From CAYSUS01 sp964434165 (GTDB lineage: Bacteria > Planctomycetota > Planctomycetia > Pirellulales > Thermoguttaceae): 17,708 nucleotides of DNA. This document shows positions 7,056-13,744 of the stretch, in pieces (the stretch's first letter is position 1; each line of letters opens with the position of its first letter). The notes beneath the pieces were generated by a model. It was not told the DNA's origin and did not search any database. It worked only from the letters and a program-made list of their open reading frames with translations. The DNA is taken from contig CAYSUS010000132.1 of the NCBI GenBank assembly GCA_964434165.1, positions 1 through 17,708 on the forward strand. Reading direction: 5' to 3'. Both the position numbers and the translations under genes were made by a program.

Positions 7056-9037
7056 TCTCCCCCCGGCACCGATCGCTGACCGCGCGCCTGGCGCTGCTGG
7101 TCCCCGCCGCCACGGCCCTGCTTTCCGCGCCGGCCCCGGCCGCGGAGGACCTTGATCTGAAGGAGCAGAAGGCGTTTGGGGCGGCCGTGGACCGCGTGGC
7201 TCCATCGGTCGTCTCCATCGAGACGGTGGGCGGGTTGGAGAAGATGGAGCGCGTGCTGTTCGGCACCGGGCCGACCACCGGGCTGATCGTGGACAAGGAG
7301 GGGTACATCGTCTCCAGCGCGTTCAACTTCGTCAACAAGCCGGCCTCGATCCTGGTGCGCCTCTCCGACGGCACGCGCAAGCCCGCCAAGCAGGTGGCCA
7401 CCGACACGAATCGCATGTTGACGCTGCTGAAGATCGACGCCGGCGAGTCGCTCCCCGTGCCCGAGATCGCCCCCCTGGCCGAGATGCGCGTGGGGCAGTG
7501 GACGCTGGCCGTGGGCCGGGCGTTCGAAGGGGCCGAGCCGAACGTCTCGGTCGGCATCCTCAGCGCAGTCAACCGCATCTGGGGCAAAGCCATCCAGACC
7601 GACTCGGCCGTTTCGCCCAACAACTACGGCGGCCCCCTGATCGACGTGCGCGGCCGCGTGCTCGGCGTTCTGGTGCCGCTCTCGCCCCGCGCGTCCAAGG
7701 AGATCGCGGGGGTCGAGTGGTACGACTCGGGCATCGGGTTCGCCATCCCGGCCGAGCACGTTTGGAAGGCCGTCCCGCGCCTGAAGAAGGGCGAAGACCT
7801 CAAGCCGGGCGTGATCGGCATCACCTTCCGCCAGCCCAGCCTCCACATCGGCGAGCCCGTGGTCGGCACCTGCCGGCCGAATTCCCCCGCGGCCAAGGCC
7901 GGGATCAAGGCGGGCGACGTGTTCTCCGAGATCGACGGCGTGAAGATCACCCGCGCCGCCCAGGTCAAGGAGGAGATCAGCAAGCGGTACGCGGGCGACA
8001 CGATCCACGTCGTGTTGATGCGCGACGACAAGCCCGTCGAGTGCGACATCGCACTGGCCGCCGAGTTGATTCCTTACGCGCGGCCCTTCCTCGGAATCCT
8101 GCCCATGCGTACCCTGCCGGGTGAGCACCCGCCCGGCGCGGTCGTCCGCCACGTCTATCCGGACAGCCCCGCAGCCAAGGCGGGGATCGAGCCGGTCGAT
8201 CTGATCGTGGGCGTGGACGGCAAGCCGGTCGCCGACCGCGACGCGCTGCGGCGGGCCATCGCGCAGATGGAGCCGGAGAGCGAGATCGAGGTGGAGCTCC
8301 GCCGCGGCGGCGAGACGGTCAAGGTCAAGACCACGCTCGGTCCGCAGCCCGAGCAGGTGCCCCCGGCGCCCCTGCCGCCGGCCCGCGTCGGCGGGCCGCC
8401 GGGCAAGGAGAAACGCCCCCAGGTCGGCACGATCCAGTTGAAGATCCCCGAGGTCAGCAGCGATGCCTGGGCTTACGTGCCCGAGGCGTACGATCCCCAG
8501 GTGGCGCACGGCATCGTGATCTGGCTGCACGGACCGGACGGGCTGGACGAGAAGGAAGTGATCACCCGCTGGAAGCCCTTCTGCGACGCCCGCGACCTGA
8601 TCCTCCTTGCGCCCAAGGCCGAGGACCCCAAACGGTGGCGGCCCAGCGAGCGGGACTTCGTGCGCAAGCTGATGGACAACCTGCATTCGGACTACAACAT
8701 CGGCTCGTGCCGATCGGCGGTGGTCGGGCACGACACCGGCGGCACCATGGCCCTGGCCGTGGGATTCGCCCATCGTGAGCTGATCCAGGGCGCGGCCGCC
8801 GTCAACGCCCACCTGGCATCACGTCCCGAGGACAACGACCCGGCCTACCCGCTGTCGTTCTACGTCGCCTGGGCGTCGAAGTCGAGCCACGCCGCCCGCA
8901 TCCAGCAGGCCGTCGAGCGGCTCCGCAAGATGAAGTACCCCGTCACGGACCACGATCTGGGCTCCAAGCCTCGGGAGCTGAAGCCGGGCGAGTTCGAGGA
9001 GCTCGTCCGCTGGATCGACACGCTCGATCGGATCTGA
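7052..9037 (+). CDS. HtrA-like pseudoprotease with two PDZ domains fused to an alpha/beta-hydrolase-like domain
   Basis: This is a 661-residue protein. The ATG at 7052 overlaps the previous stop (ATGA), has GGAG 11 bases upstream and opens a clear signal peptide (residues 1-31). A start 43 codons earlier would precede that signal and is unlikely. Residues 45-240 are trypsin-like, with IQTDSAVSPNNYGGPLID in place of the HtrA QTDAAINPGNSGGPL motif. The triad is replaced by Phe91 (VSSAFNF), Met122 and Tyr192. PDZ1 covers about 252-336 and PDZ2 about 345-430, both with the core SPAAKAGI. A Pro-rich linker (432-457) leads to an esterase-like domain (468-661), with IVIWLHGPDG and the nucleophile elbow VVGHDTGGTMAL. 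In that elbow, Asp561 sits where esterases have Ser. Asp at this position occurs in epoxide hydrolases and dehalogenases, but no clear partner His is visible, so the domain may also be inactive. Confidence 0.9.
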   Translation: MISPRHRSLTARLALLVPAATALLSAPAPAAEDLDLKEQKAFGAAVDRVAPSVVSIETVGGLEKMERVLFGTGPTTGLIVDKEGYIVSSAFNFVNKPASILVRLSDGTRKPAKQVATDTNRMLTLLKIDAGESLPVPEIAPLAEMRVGQWTLAVGRAFEGAEPNVSVGILSAVNRIWGKAIQTDSAVSPNNYGGPLIDVRGRVLGVLVPLSPRASKEIAGVEWYDSGIGFAIPAEHVWKAVPRLKKGEDLKPGVIGITFRQPSLHIGEPVVGTCRPNSPAAKAGIKAGDVFSEIDGVKITRAAQVKEEISKRYAGDTIHVVLMRDDKPVECDIALAAELIPYARPFLGILPMRTLPGEHPPGAVVRHVYPDSPAAKAGIEPVDLIVGVDGKPVADRDALRRAIAQMEPESEIEVELRRGGETVKVKTTLGPQPEQVPPAPLPPARVGGPPGKEKRPQVGTIQLKIPEVSSDAWAYVPEAYDPQVAHGIVIWLHGPDGLDEKEVITRWKPFCDARDLILLAPKAEDPKRWRPSERDFVRKLMDNLHSDYNIGSCRSAVVGHDTGGTMALAVGFAHRELIQGAAAVNAHLASRPEDNDPAYPLSFYVAWASKSSHAARIQQAVERLRKMKYPVTDHDLGSKPRELKPGEFEELVRWIDTLDRI

Positions 9038-9056
9038 TCCGGACGTCGGGGGAGTC

Positions 9057-9353
9057 ATGCGTCGGACGGCGATCGGCCTGATTGCACTGGTGCTTCTGGC
9101 AACGGCAACCGCCCTGTGGGCCGCCTCGGTCAGCGGCTACGAGGCGTTTCACGGGGCGTGCGCCCGCGTGGGCGCGGTGATGGCCGTGGCCTGGCTGGCC
9201 TACGACCAGATCGCGCGCCTTCCCACTTGGATCCTCGCCGCCGTGCCGGCGCTGCTGGTCATCCTGGCGATCAGGCCCAAGTGGCTCCTGGTGGCCATTC
9301 CCCTGGTCATCGCCATCGCCATCCTTAAGCCGCGGCGCAAGCCGAAGCGGTAG
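9057..9353 (+). CDS. Small multi-pass membrane protein, function unknown
   Basis: This is a 98-residue protein that starts 19 bp after the pseudoprotease-hydrolase stop, with a purine-rich GGGGGAG at 9048-9054 close to the ATG. It is almost wholly hydrophobic, with likely membrane segments near residues 5-24, 37-50, 57-71 and 74-90. The last two are split by the charged turn RPKW, and the tail KPRRKPKR is strongly basic, suggesting a cytoplasmic C-terminus. It is the last gene before a convergent minus-strand gene and is probably the final member of the protease cluster. It could anchor or position the exported proteins, but no family is recognised. Confidence 0.75.
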   Translation: MRRTAIGLIALVLLATATALWAASVSGYEAFHGACARVGAVMAVAWLAYDQIARLPTWILAAVPALLVILAIRPKWLLVAIPLVIAIAILKPRRKPKR

Positions 9354-9389
9354 CGCGCCCCGGAAGTCCGAGCCCTGCAAGATCCGAGC

Positions 9390-9406
9390 CGGGCCGTGTC
9401 GGCCCG
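9390..9406. terminator. GC hairpin between convergent genes, possible bidirectional terminator
   Basis: CGGGCC (9390-9395) pairs perfectly with GGCCCG (9401-9406) around a 5-nt loop, in the 77-bp gap between two converging genes. There is no T-tract on either side, so intrinsic termination is uncertain. The position between two converging stops is the main support. Confidence 0.35.
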
Positions 9407-9430
9407 CCCCTCCCGGCCGATCGGGCCCCG

Positions 9431-10456
9431 TCACTGGGCGCGGACCTCGGTCACTTCATAGACCGTCACGCATCCCCGGCGGCTGGTCTTTTGCACCAGC
9501 CGGCCGCGAACCTGAACGAACTGGCCCCGCTCGTAGCCGCTGAGCGCCTGGGCGTTGCACAGGATGACGCGGCCCCCGAGGCTGTCGGCCGGGCTGCCTG
9601 CCGGGATGTAGCGCAGTCGCCAGCACGCGTCGCCCTGGCCGTACTCGATCTGCCCGCGCAGCCACTGGTACTGCGGATCGTGCCCGTACCGCCCATCCGA
9701 CGTGGCCGAGGCAAGCTGCACGGCCCCTTCCGCTGGCGCGTCGCACCCGCAGTCGGACGTTGCCGTGGCCGGTACCACAGCCGATGCCGCGTTCGTGTTA
9801 GTGCGGGATGAGGTCGCGGGTCCGCCGTTGCTCCCGCCGGGCAGGCTGGCGAGATCGACGGGCTGGACCGCCCGCGCCAAGGCCGAGGCGGCCGGAGCGG
9901 CGGACGCTGCCGGCGTGCGCGGCTCGATCACGCGGGTGACCGGCGTGCGCCCCGCGATGTCGGCGCGGGGCGAGGACGCGCCCGCCGCAGGCGCGATCGA
10001 CTCGGCAGAGGGCGCAACCCCTCGCGAGCCGGCCCCCGACGCGCCGGCTGCAACCCGCATCGAACCCTCAGCAGCCGGCGTGGGCGGGGGAATGCGAATC
10101 GATGAGGAGCGGTTGGCCTCGAACGCAGGCTGTTGTGCGGCGCCGCCTGAGGATCCGTGCTGCCCAGCGGGCAGCGTCCGTGGCGGGCGGGGCGCGGGGC
10201 TGGCGGGCGCGACCGATCGGGGCGGCTGTTGCGCGTCTGGCGACGCGGGAGCCCAGGATCCTGACGCGCCCGCCGCCGGGGCGTAGGACGGACCGCCGGG
10301 TACGGCCGGGTAATAGGGATCGCCCGGGTTGGTCACCGAGCCGGTGCGCGGGGGCTCGACCCGCGTGGGGCCGACGAACGGATCGACCACGTTTCCGTTG
10401 TTCTGGCAGCCGGCGAGCGCGAGGGCCGCGAACCCCAGGACGAGCAACCGTCGCAT
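9431..10456 (-). CDS. Exported lipoprotein with long Ala/Pro linker and small C-terminal domain
   Basis: This is a 341-residue protein. AAGGAG eight bases upstream of the ATG (minus strand, 10465-10470) fixes the start. A lipoprotein signal peptide ends in LAGC, with the lipidated Cys at residue 17. Residues 20-250 are a low-complexity Ala/Pro/Ser/Gly linker without predicted fold. The conserved-looking part is residues 255-341, with YGHDPQYQWLRGQIEYGQ, a Cys-containing strand, GGRVILCNAQALSGYERGQFV and QVRGRLVQ. The VxVRGxL strand pattern is compatible with a small OB-like beta barrel. Cysteines at 236, 238, 278, 300 and 329 could form disulfides in the envelope. I recall similar tails in planctomycete lipoproteins, but no function is known to me. 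Confidence 0.85.
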   Translation of the reverse strand: MRRLLVLGFAALALAGCQNNGNVVDPFVGPTRVEPPRTGSVTNPGDPYYPAVPGGPSYAPAAGASGSWAPASPDAQQPPRSVAPASPAPRPPRTLPAGQHGSSGGAAQQPAFEANRSSSIRIPPPTPAAEGSMRVAAGASGAGSRGVAPSAESIAPAAGASSPRADIAGRTPVTRVIEPRTPAASAAPAASALARAVQPVDLASLPGGSNGGPATSSRTNTNAASAVVPATATSDCGCDAPAEGAVQLASATSDGRYGHDPQYQWLRGQIEYGQGDACWRLRYIPAGSPADSLGGRVILCNAQALSGYERGQFVQVRGRLVQKTSRRGCVTVYEVTEVRAQ

Positions 10457-10488
10457 TGGGTGAACTCCTTTCCACCGGTGGCCCGCAT

Positions 10489-10516
10489 AGACTAGCGATT
10501 TCCGGACCCCTGTCCA
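10489..10516 (-). promoter_or_regulatory. Candidate promoter of the minus-strand lipoprotein gene
   Basis: Read on the minus strand, TGGACA (10516-10511, five of six matches to TTGACA) lies 16 bp before TAGTCT (10494-10489). This is about 33 bp upstream of the lipoprotein start. The -35 half overlaps a small GGAC/GTCC palindrome (10504-10515). The -10 match is poor. Confidence 0.3.
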
Positions 10517-10619
10517 GGCCGGTTTTCGGGCCCAACCGCTGATCGGGCCGGGAGTTGGGACCGCCCGAGCGACCGCGCCGCCTGCTCATCGGCGGAGCGC
10601 GCGGCCCCGCCAAGTACCT

Positions 10620-11147
10620 CTACGGCACGGGCAGCTTCAGCGGAGCGGGCGCCCGCTTCTTGGGATCTGGCCCGGCTGGCGTCTCCACAGGTCGAACGAT
10701 CTTGGGGGCCGGCTTGACGAGCTTCGGAGTCCTGCGCACCTTGGGCGCCGCTTCCGGAGACGAGTCGCTCCCGTCGTCCTGGATGTCCAGAAACGGCCCG
10801 ATCCTCAGCGGCTGCGTCTGGGCCGTGCTCAGGGCCGGGGAGCGGCCCTCGGCCCGCGTGATGAACGGGCTTCGGATGATCAGGGGTTGCGGAGGGTCCG
10901 GCTCTGGCGTCCTCACGCCGGGCGGATAGGCATACGGGCTGTAGCCGTAGGTCCGTGCGACCGGGTAACTATAGTAAACTGGCGGGTGTTTGGCGAAGTA
11001 GGGGATATGGTCCCGCACGTACACGCTCCAGCGCGGCGAAGGCCAGTAGCAGCCGTAATGCGGCGTCTGTGCCGAGACCTGCGCGGTAGCAAGCAGCACC
11101 ACGCCCGCGATGCCAGCTAAGACCGCCCTGTTGGTAAAGGATGCCAT
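10620..11147 (-). CDS. Secreted Tyr/Pro-rich protein of planctomycete style, function unknown
   Basis: This is a 175-residue protein with a standard signal peptide (TNRAVLAGIAGVVLLATAQVSA, cleavage after about residue 26). The mature N-terminus carries HIPYFAKHPPVYYSYPVART followed by YGYSPYAYPP. I associate this Tyr/Pro block with short secreted proteins found in many copies in planctomycete genomes. The rest is Pro-, Lys- and Arg-rich with no predicted fold, ending in LKLPVP. No enzymatic residues are visible, and a structural or envelope role is only a guess. Its ribosome-binding site is weak (a GGGG run ahead of the ATG). A hairpin with a T-run lies only about 16-50 bp upstream of the start. 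Confidence 0.8.
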   Translation of the reverse strand: MASFTNRAVLAGIAGVVLLATAQVSAQTPHYGCYWPSPRWSVYVRDHIPYFAKHPPVYYSYPVARTYGYSPYAYPPGVRTPEPDPPQPLIIRSPFITRAEGRSPALSTAQTQPLRIGPFLDIQDDGSDSSPEAAPKVRRTPKLVKPAPKIVRPVETPAGPDPKKRAPAPLKLPVP

Positions 11148-11160
11148 GATCGACCCCGAC

Positions 11161-11196
11161 TGAAAAGCCTGCGAGAATTGCCCAGTCTTCCAGGCT
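11161..11196 (-). terminator. Hairpin followed by a T-run, terminator or leader attenuator
   Basis: On the minus strand AGCCTG (11196-11191) pairs with CAGGCT (11171-11166) around a 19-nt loop and is followed by TTT. It lies between the small lipoprotein gene (ends 11288) and the Tyr/Pro protein gene (starts 11147). The stem is short and the loop long, so it is a weak terminator at best. The location 19 nt before the next start would also fit a leader structure. Confidence 0.3.
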
Positions 11197-11287
11197 ACTC
11201 AGAACAACCGGCAATGCAAGCGGGAACGACCTTTGGACTACACACGCACCCCCACAGACGAGGAGGTTGCCGAACCGTGAACAGGTC

Positions 11288-11488
11288 TCAGCGGGGCGAA
11301 AGCGGGTCCTCGGTCCTCTCCGGCGGGGGGCCAAGCTCAGGCATAGGGTAGGGCTCGTCGGCCCCCGGCACTTCAGGGATTTCGAACACCGGGTTGGCGA
11401 CCTCCTCGGGCCGCATCCCGTCGCGACAGCCCGCCACAAGGGCCAGAAGCCAGACCGCCGCACCCGCGATGCCCAAGTACCACTTCAT
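11288..11488 (-). CDS. Small (66-residue) lipoprotein, function unknown
   Basis: The start is set at 11488, because this Met opens a lipoprotein signal peptide (MKWYLGIAGAAVWLLALVAGC, lipobox VAGC, Cys21) and GGGAG lies eight bases upstream on the minus strand. The frame is open 22 codons further, but that extension lacks signal character. The mature 46 residues are acidic and Pro-rich, with PEEVANPVFEIPEVPG and PYPMPELGPPPE, and have no recognisable domain. The gene is transcribed divergently from queG, with 103 bp between the starts. Confidence 0.7.
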   Translation of the reverse strand: MKWYLGIAGAAVWLLALVAGCRDGMRPEEVANPVFEIPEVPGADEPYPMPELGPPPERTEDPLSPR

Positions 11489-11521
11489 CCTCAATGCTCC
11501 CACAACACCCCGGTCCCCACG

Positions 11522-11527
11522 TAGAAT
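11522..11527 (+). promoter_or_regulatory. Candidate -10 element (TAGAAT) for queG
   Basis: TAGAAT lies about 65 bp upstream of the queG start, in the divergent intergenic region. No clear -35 is seen at the usual distance. It has a mirror copy on the other strand at 11553-11558. Confidence 0.35.
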
Positions 11528-11552
11528 CCACCAGTCGATGCCCGGCCCCCCC

Positions 11553-11580
11553 ATTCTATGTCAGGCTCCCGCGCTGCAAA
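11553..11580 (-). promoter_or_regulatory. Candidate promoter for the 66-residue lipoprotein gene
   Basis: On the minus strand TTTGCA (11580-11575) is followed after 16 bp by TAGAAT (11558-11553), which is 65 bp upstream of the lipoprotein start. Together with the plus-strand TAGAAT this makes a face-to-face promoter pair whose transcripts would overlap by a few tens of bases. Confidence 0.4.
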
Positions 11581-11591
11581 AGCGGATGCTG

Positions 11592-12707
11592 ATGGACCCC
11601 GCAAGGCTCACCCGACATCTCAAGGACGAGGCCCGCCGCCAGGGCTTTGAGCTGGCCGGCGCGTGCCCGGCCGTGCCGCCTCCGGGGCTGGATCGCTTCC
11701 ATGCCTGGCTCCGCGCCGGATACGCAGGCGAGATGCGGTATCTGACCGAGCGCGCCGAGGCCTACGCCCACCCCGCAGCGATCCTGGAGGACGCGCGGAG
11801 CATCCTGATGCTGGCGGCGGCCTATCGAAGCGCGGACCCCCGGCCTGCGGCCGCGGGTCAGGGCAGGGTGTCGCGCTATGCGTGGGGGCGCGACTACCAC
11901 GACGTCATCCACGACCGCCTGCGGCGCCTGGCACTCGCCCTTCGCGCGGCCGTGCCTGGGGCCCGTGTGCGCGGCGTCGTGGACACGGCTCCGCTTCTGG
12001 AGCGGGAGTTCGCTCAACTGGCCGGGCTGGGCTGGGTTGGCAAGAACACGCTCCTGTTGAATCGCGAGCTGGGAAGTTGGTTTTTCCTGGCCGCGCTGGT
12101 GACCGATCAGGAACTGGCATACGACGCGCCCCTTGCCGTGGACCACTGCGGCACCTGCCGCGCGTGCCTCGACGCCTGTCCGACCGGGGCCCTGGTCGGC
12201 CCCTACGAGCTCGACGCGCGGCGGTGCATCAGCTACCTGACCATCGAGCTCCGCGGCCCGGTCGATCCGCCGTTGCGCGCCGGCATGGATCAATGGCTGT
12301 TCGGATGCGACGTGTGCCAGGACGTGTGTCCCTGGAACCGCCAAACGCCCGAAGCGGCGGAGACGGACTTCGCCCCGGCCGAGGCGATGAATCCCGTGGA
12401 TCTGGCCTCGCTGTTCGACCTGGACGACGAGGCGTTCCGCCGGCGATTCCGGCACACGCCCTTGTGGCGGGCCAAGCGCCGCGGGCTATTGCGCAACGCC
12501 GCCGTCGCGCTGGGCAACCGGCCTGTCGCACGGGTGCTCGACGCGCTCGTGCGCGGCCTGCGCGACCCCGAGCCGCTCGTGCGCGGCGCCAGCGCCTGGG
12601 CCCTGGGCCGCCATCAAAGCCCGAGCGCCTCCCGGGCGCTGAAGACCGCGCTGCAAGCCGAGACCGACGCGCAGGTGCGCCTCGAAATCACCACCGCCCT
12701 TCGATAG
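11592..12707 (+). CDS. queG: Epoxyqueuosine reductase QueG with HEAT-like tail
   Basis: QueG reduces epoxyqueuosine to queuosine in tRNA, using a cobalamin and two [4Fe-4S] clusters, and acts in the cytosol. The 371-residue frame has the family hallmarks in order. These are RYAWGRDYHDVIHDRL, the catalytic Asp131 in VVDTAPLLEREFAQLAGLGW with VGKNTLLL after it, and the first cluster motif HCGTCRACLDACPTGAL (Cys186, 189, 192, 196). Next come Cys212 in RRCISYLTIE and the second cluster motif FGCDVCQDVCPWN (Cys239, 242, 246). The last 70 residues are two HEAT-like repeats (LVRGLRDPEPLVRGASAWAL), as in known QueG proteins. The start is 11592 (a GGA lies 5 bases upstream) or ATG 11586; the frame extends further upstream but without family similarity. 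Length is normal for the family. Confidence 0.96.
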   Translation: MDPARLTRHLKDEARRQGFELAGACPAVPPPGLDRFHAWLRAGYAGEMRYLTERAEAYAHPAAILEDARSILMLAAAYRSADPRPAAAGQGRVSRYAWGRDYHDVIHDRLRRLALALRAAVPGARVRGVVDTAPLLEREFAQLAGLGWVGKNTLLLNRELGSWFFLAALVTDQELAYDAPLAVDHCGTCRACLDACPTGALVGPYELDARRCISYLTIELRGPVDPPLRAGMDQWLFGCDVCQDVCPWNRQTPEAAETDFAPAEAMNPVDLASLFDLDDEAFRRRFRHTPLWRAKRRGLLRNAAVALGNRPVARVLDALVRGLRDPEPLVRGASAWALGRHQSPSASRALKTALQAETDAQVRLEITTALR

Positions 12708-12734
12708 CCTGTTTGCCCCTGAAGGGCCCCGCGA

Positions 12735-12761
12735 CCCGCCCCTCACCCCAGCCCCCAGCCC
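12735..12761 (-). other. G-quadruplex-forming motif on the minus strand between queG and the transporter gene
   Basis: The plus strand is almost free of G and holds five C tracts of 3, 4, 4, 5 and 3 bases. On the minus strand these are five G tracts separated by loops of only 2, 2, 3 and 1 bases. This satisfies the canonical G-quadruplex pattern and leaves one spare tract. It lies 17 bp before the GTG start of the EamA gene and is followed by a short direct repeat (ACTAACC twice, 12762-12775). Confidence 0.7.
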
Positions 12762-12778
12762 ACTAACCACTAACCACC

Positions 12779-13744
12779 GTGCCCACTTCGTCGCCCGTCC
12801 ACGTTCCGAGCAAGCTCTCCGGCCGGCTGCACGTGCTGGCGGCCGCGCTGTTGTGGAGTACGAGCGGGCTGTTCGTGAAATCCACGGTATTCGACGACTG
12901 GCCCGACGAGACCCGCGGCGCGATCCTGGCCTTCTGGCGCGCGTTGTTCGCTGGACTGGTCCTCGTGCCGCTGATCCGCCGACCGCGCTGGAGCCCCTGC
13001 CTGATCCCGCTTTCCGTGGTGTTCACGGTGATGTGCATCACCTATCTCACGGCCGTGGTGATGACGACCGCGGCCAACGCGATCTGGCTCCAGTGCACGT
13101 CGCCCTGGTGGGTGTTGTTGATGACACTGGTGTTTTTGCGCGAGCGGCCGGGATGGCGCGAGATGGTGCCGCTGGCCTTCGGTGGGCTGGGCGTGGGGCT
13201 GATCCTGAGCATGGAGTTCGACGTGTTCGGGAGCGGCGTGCAGACCGTGGCAGGCGCGGGCGTGGCCCCGGGTTACGCGCGCCTCGGCGTGCTCTGCGGG
13301 CTGGCCTCCGGACTGACCTACGGGTGCGTGGCCGTGCTGATGCGTCTGCTTCGCGACCACGACGCGGCGTGGATCGTGGCCCTGCCGCACCTGGTCGCGG
13401 CCGCGGTCATGCTCCCCTGGGTCGTGGCGCAGGGCGTGTGGCCCTCGCCCTGGCAGTTTTTGGTGGTGGCCGCATTCGGCGTGATTCAGATGGGCGTCCC
13501 CTACGTGCTCTTCTCGCGAGGGCTCCGCGCGATCAGCGCCCAGGAGGGCGTGATTATCGGGCTGGTGGAGCCGATCCTCATGCCCCTGTGGGTCTTCCTG
13601 GCCGGTCGGGAAACGCCCGGCTGGTGGACCACGGTGGGGGCCTCGCTGATTCTCGCGGGTTTGGTCCTTCGGTACGTGGTCATCGAGTGGCTCAGCGCCC
13701 GGCGCCCGGCCGCGGTGGGCGAAGTCCGCGTGGATGCCGGCTGA
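12779..13744 (+). CDS. EamA/DMT-superfamily transporter (10 predicted membrane segments)
   Basis: This is a 321-residue integral membrane protein starting at GTG 12779. No Shine-Dalgarno is visible, and the upstream 40 bp are C-rich and G-poor. Two EamA halves are apparent, residues 17-142 and about 168-300. The first has the typical FWRALFAGLVLVPLI and AIWLQCTSPWWVLLMTLVFL-RERP patterns, in which a loop Pro lies inside a membrane segment and Arg-Glu-Arg follows it. The second has SGLTYGCVAVLMRLL, PYVLFSRGLRAISAQEGVI and LVEPILMPLW, which are typical of the family. EamA proteins export or import metabolites such as amino acids, sugars or nucleotide-like compounds; the substrate cannot be read here. 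It lies 71 bp after queG, but nothing links the two functionally. Confidence 0.93.
   Translation: MPTSSPVHVPSKLSGRLHVLAAALLWSTSGLFVKSTVFDDWPDETRGAILAFWRALFAGLVLVPLIRRPRWSPCLIPLSVVFTVMCITYLTAVVMTTAANAIWLQCTSPWWVLLMTLVFLRERPGWREMVPLAFGGLGVGLILSMEFDVFGSGVQTVAGAGVAPGYARLGVLCGLASGLTYGCVAVLMRLLRDHDAAWIVALPHLVAAAVMLPWVVAQGVWPSPWQFLVVAAFGVIQMGVPYVLFSRGLRAISAQEGVIIGLVEPILMPLWVFLAGRETPGWWTTVGASLILAGLVLRYVVIEWLSARRPAAVGEVRVDAG

Noticed and set aside
8726..8743. Calling the GHDTGG elbow a true epoxide hydrolase
   Set aside because: The motif resembles the Asp-nucleophile elbow, but the domain lacks the other epoxide-hydrolase features I can recognise, so only an alpha/beta-hydrolase-like fold is claimed.
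6659..8812. A 717-codon minus-strand frame opposite the two pseudoprotease genes
   Set aside because: The product is Arg/Gly/His/Asp-rich and low in recognisable motifs, and it lies opposite clearly HtrA-like sequence with correct starts.
11489..11554. Longer start for the 66-residue lipoprotein
   Set aside because: It adds 22 residues before a perfect lipoprotein signal peptide, and a good ribosome-binding site lies before 11488.
11394..11591. Longer N-terminus for QueG
   Set aside because: The extension is rich in Pro, Arg and Ser, is antisense to the small lipoprotein gene and has no QueG similarity; family length fits the 11592 or 11586 start.
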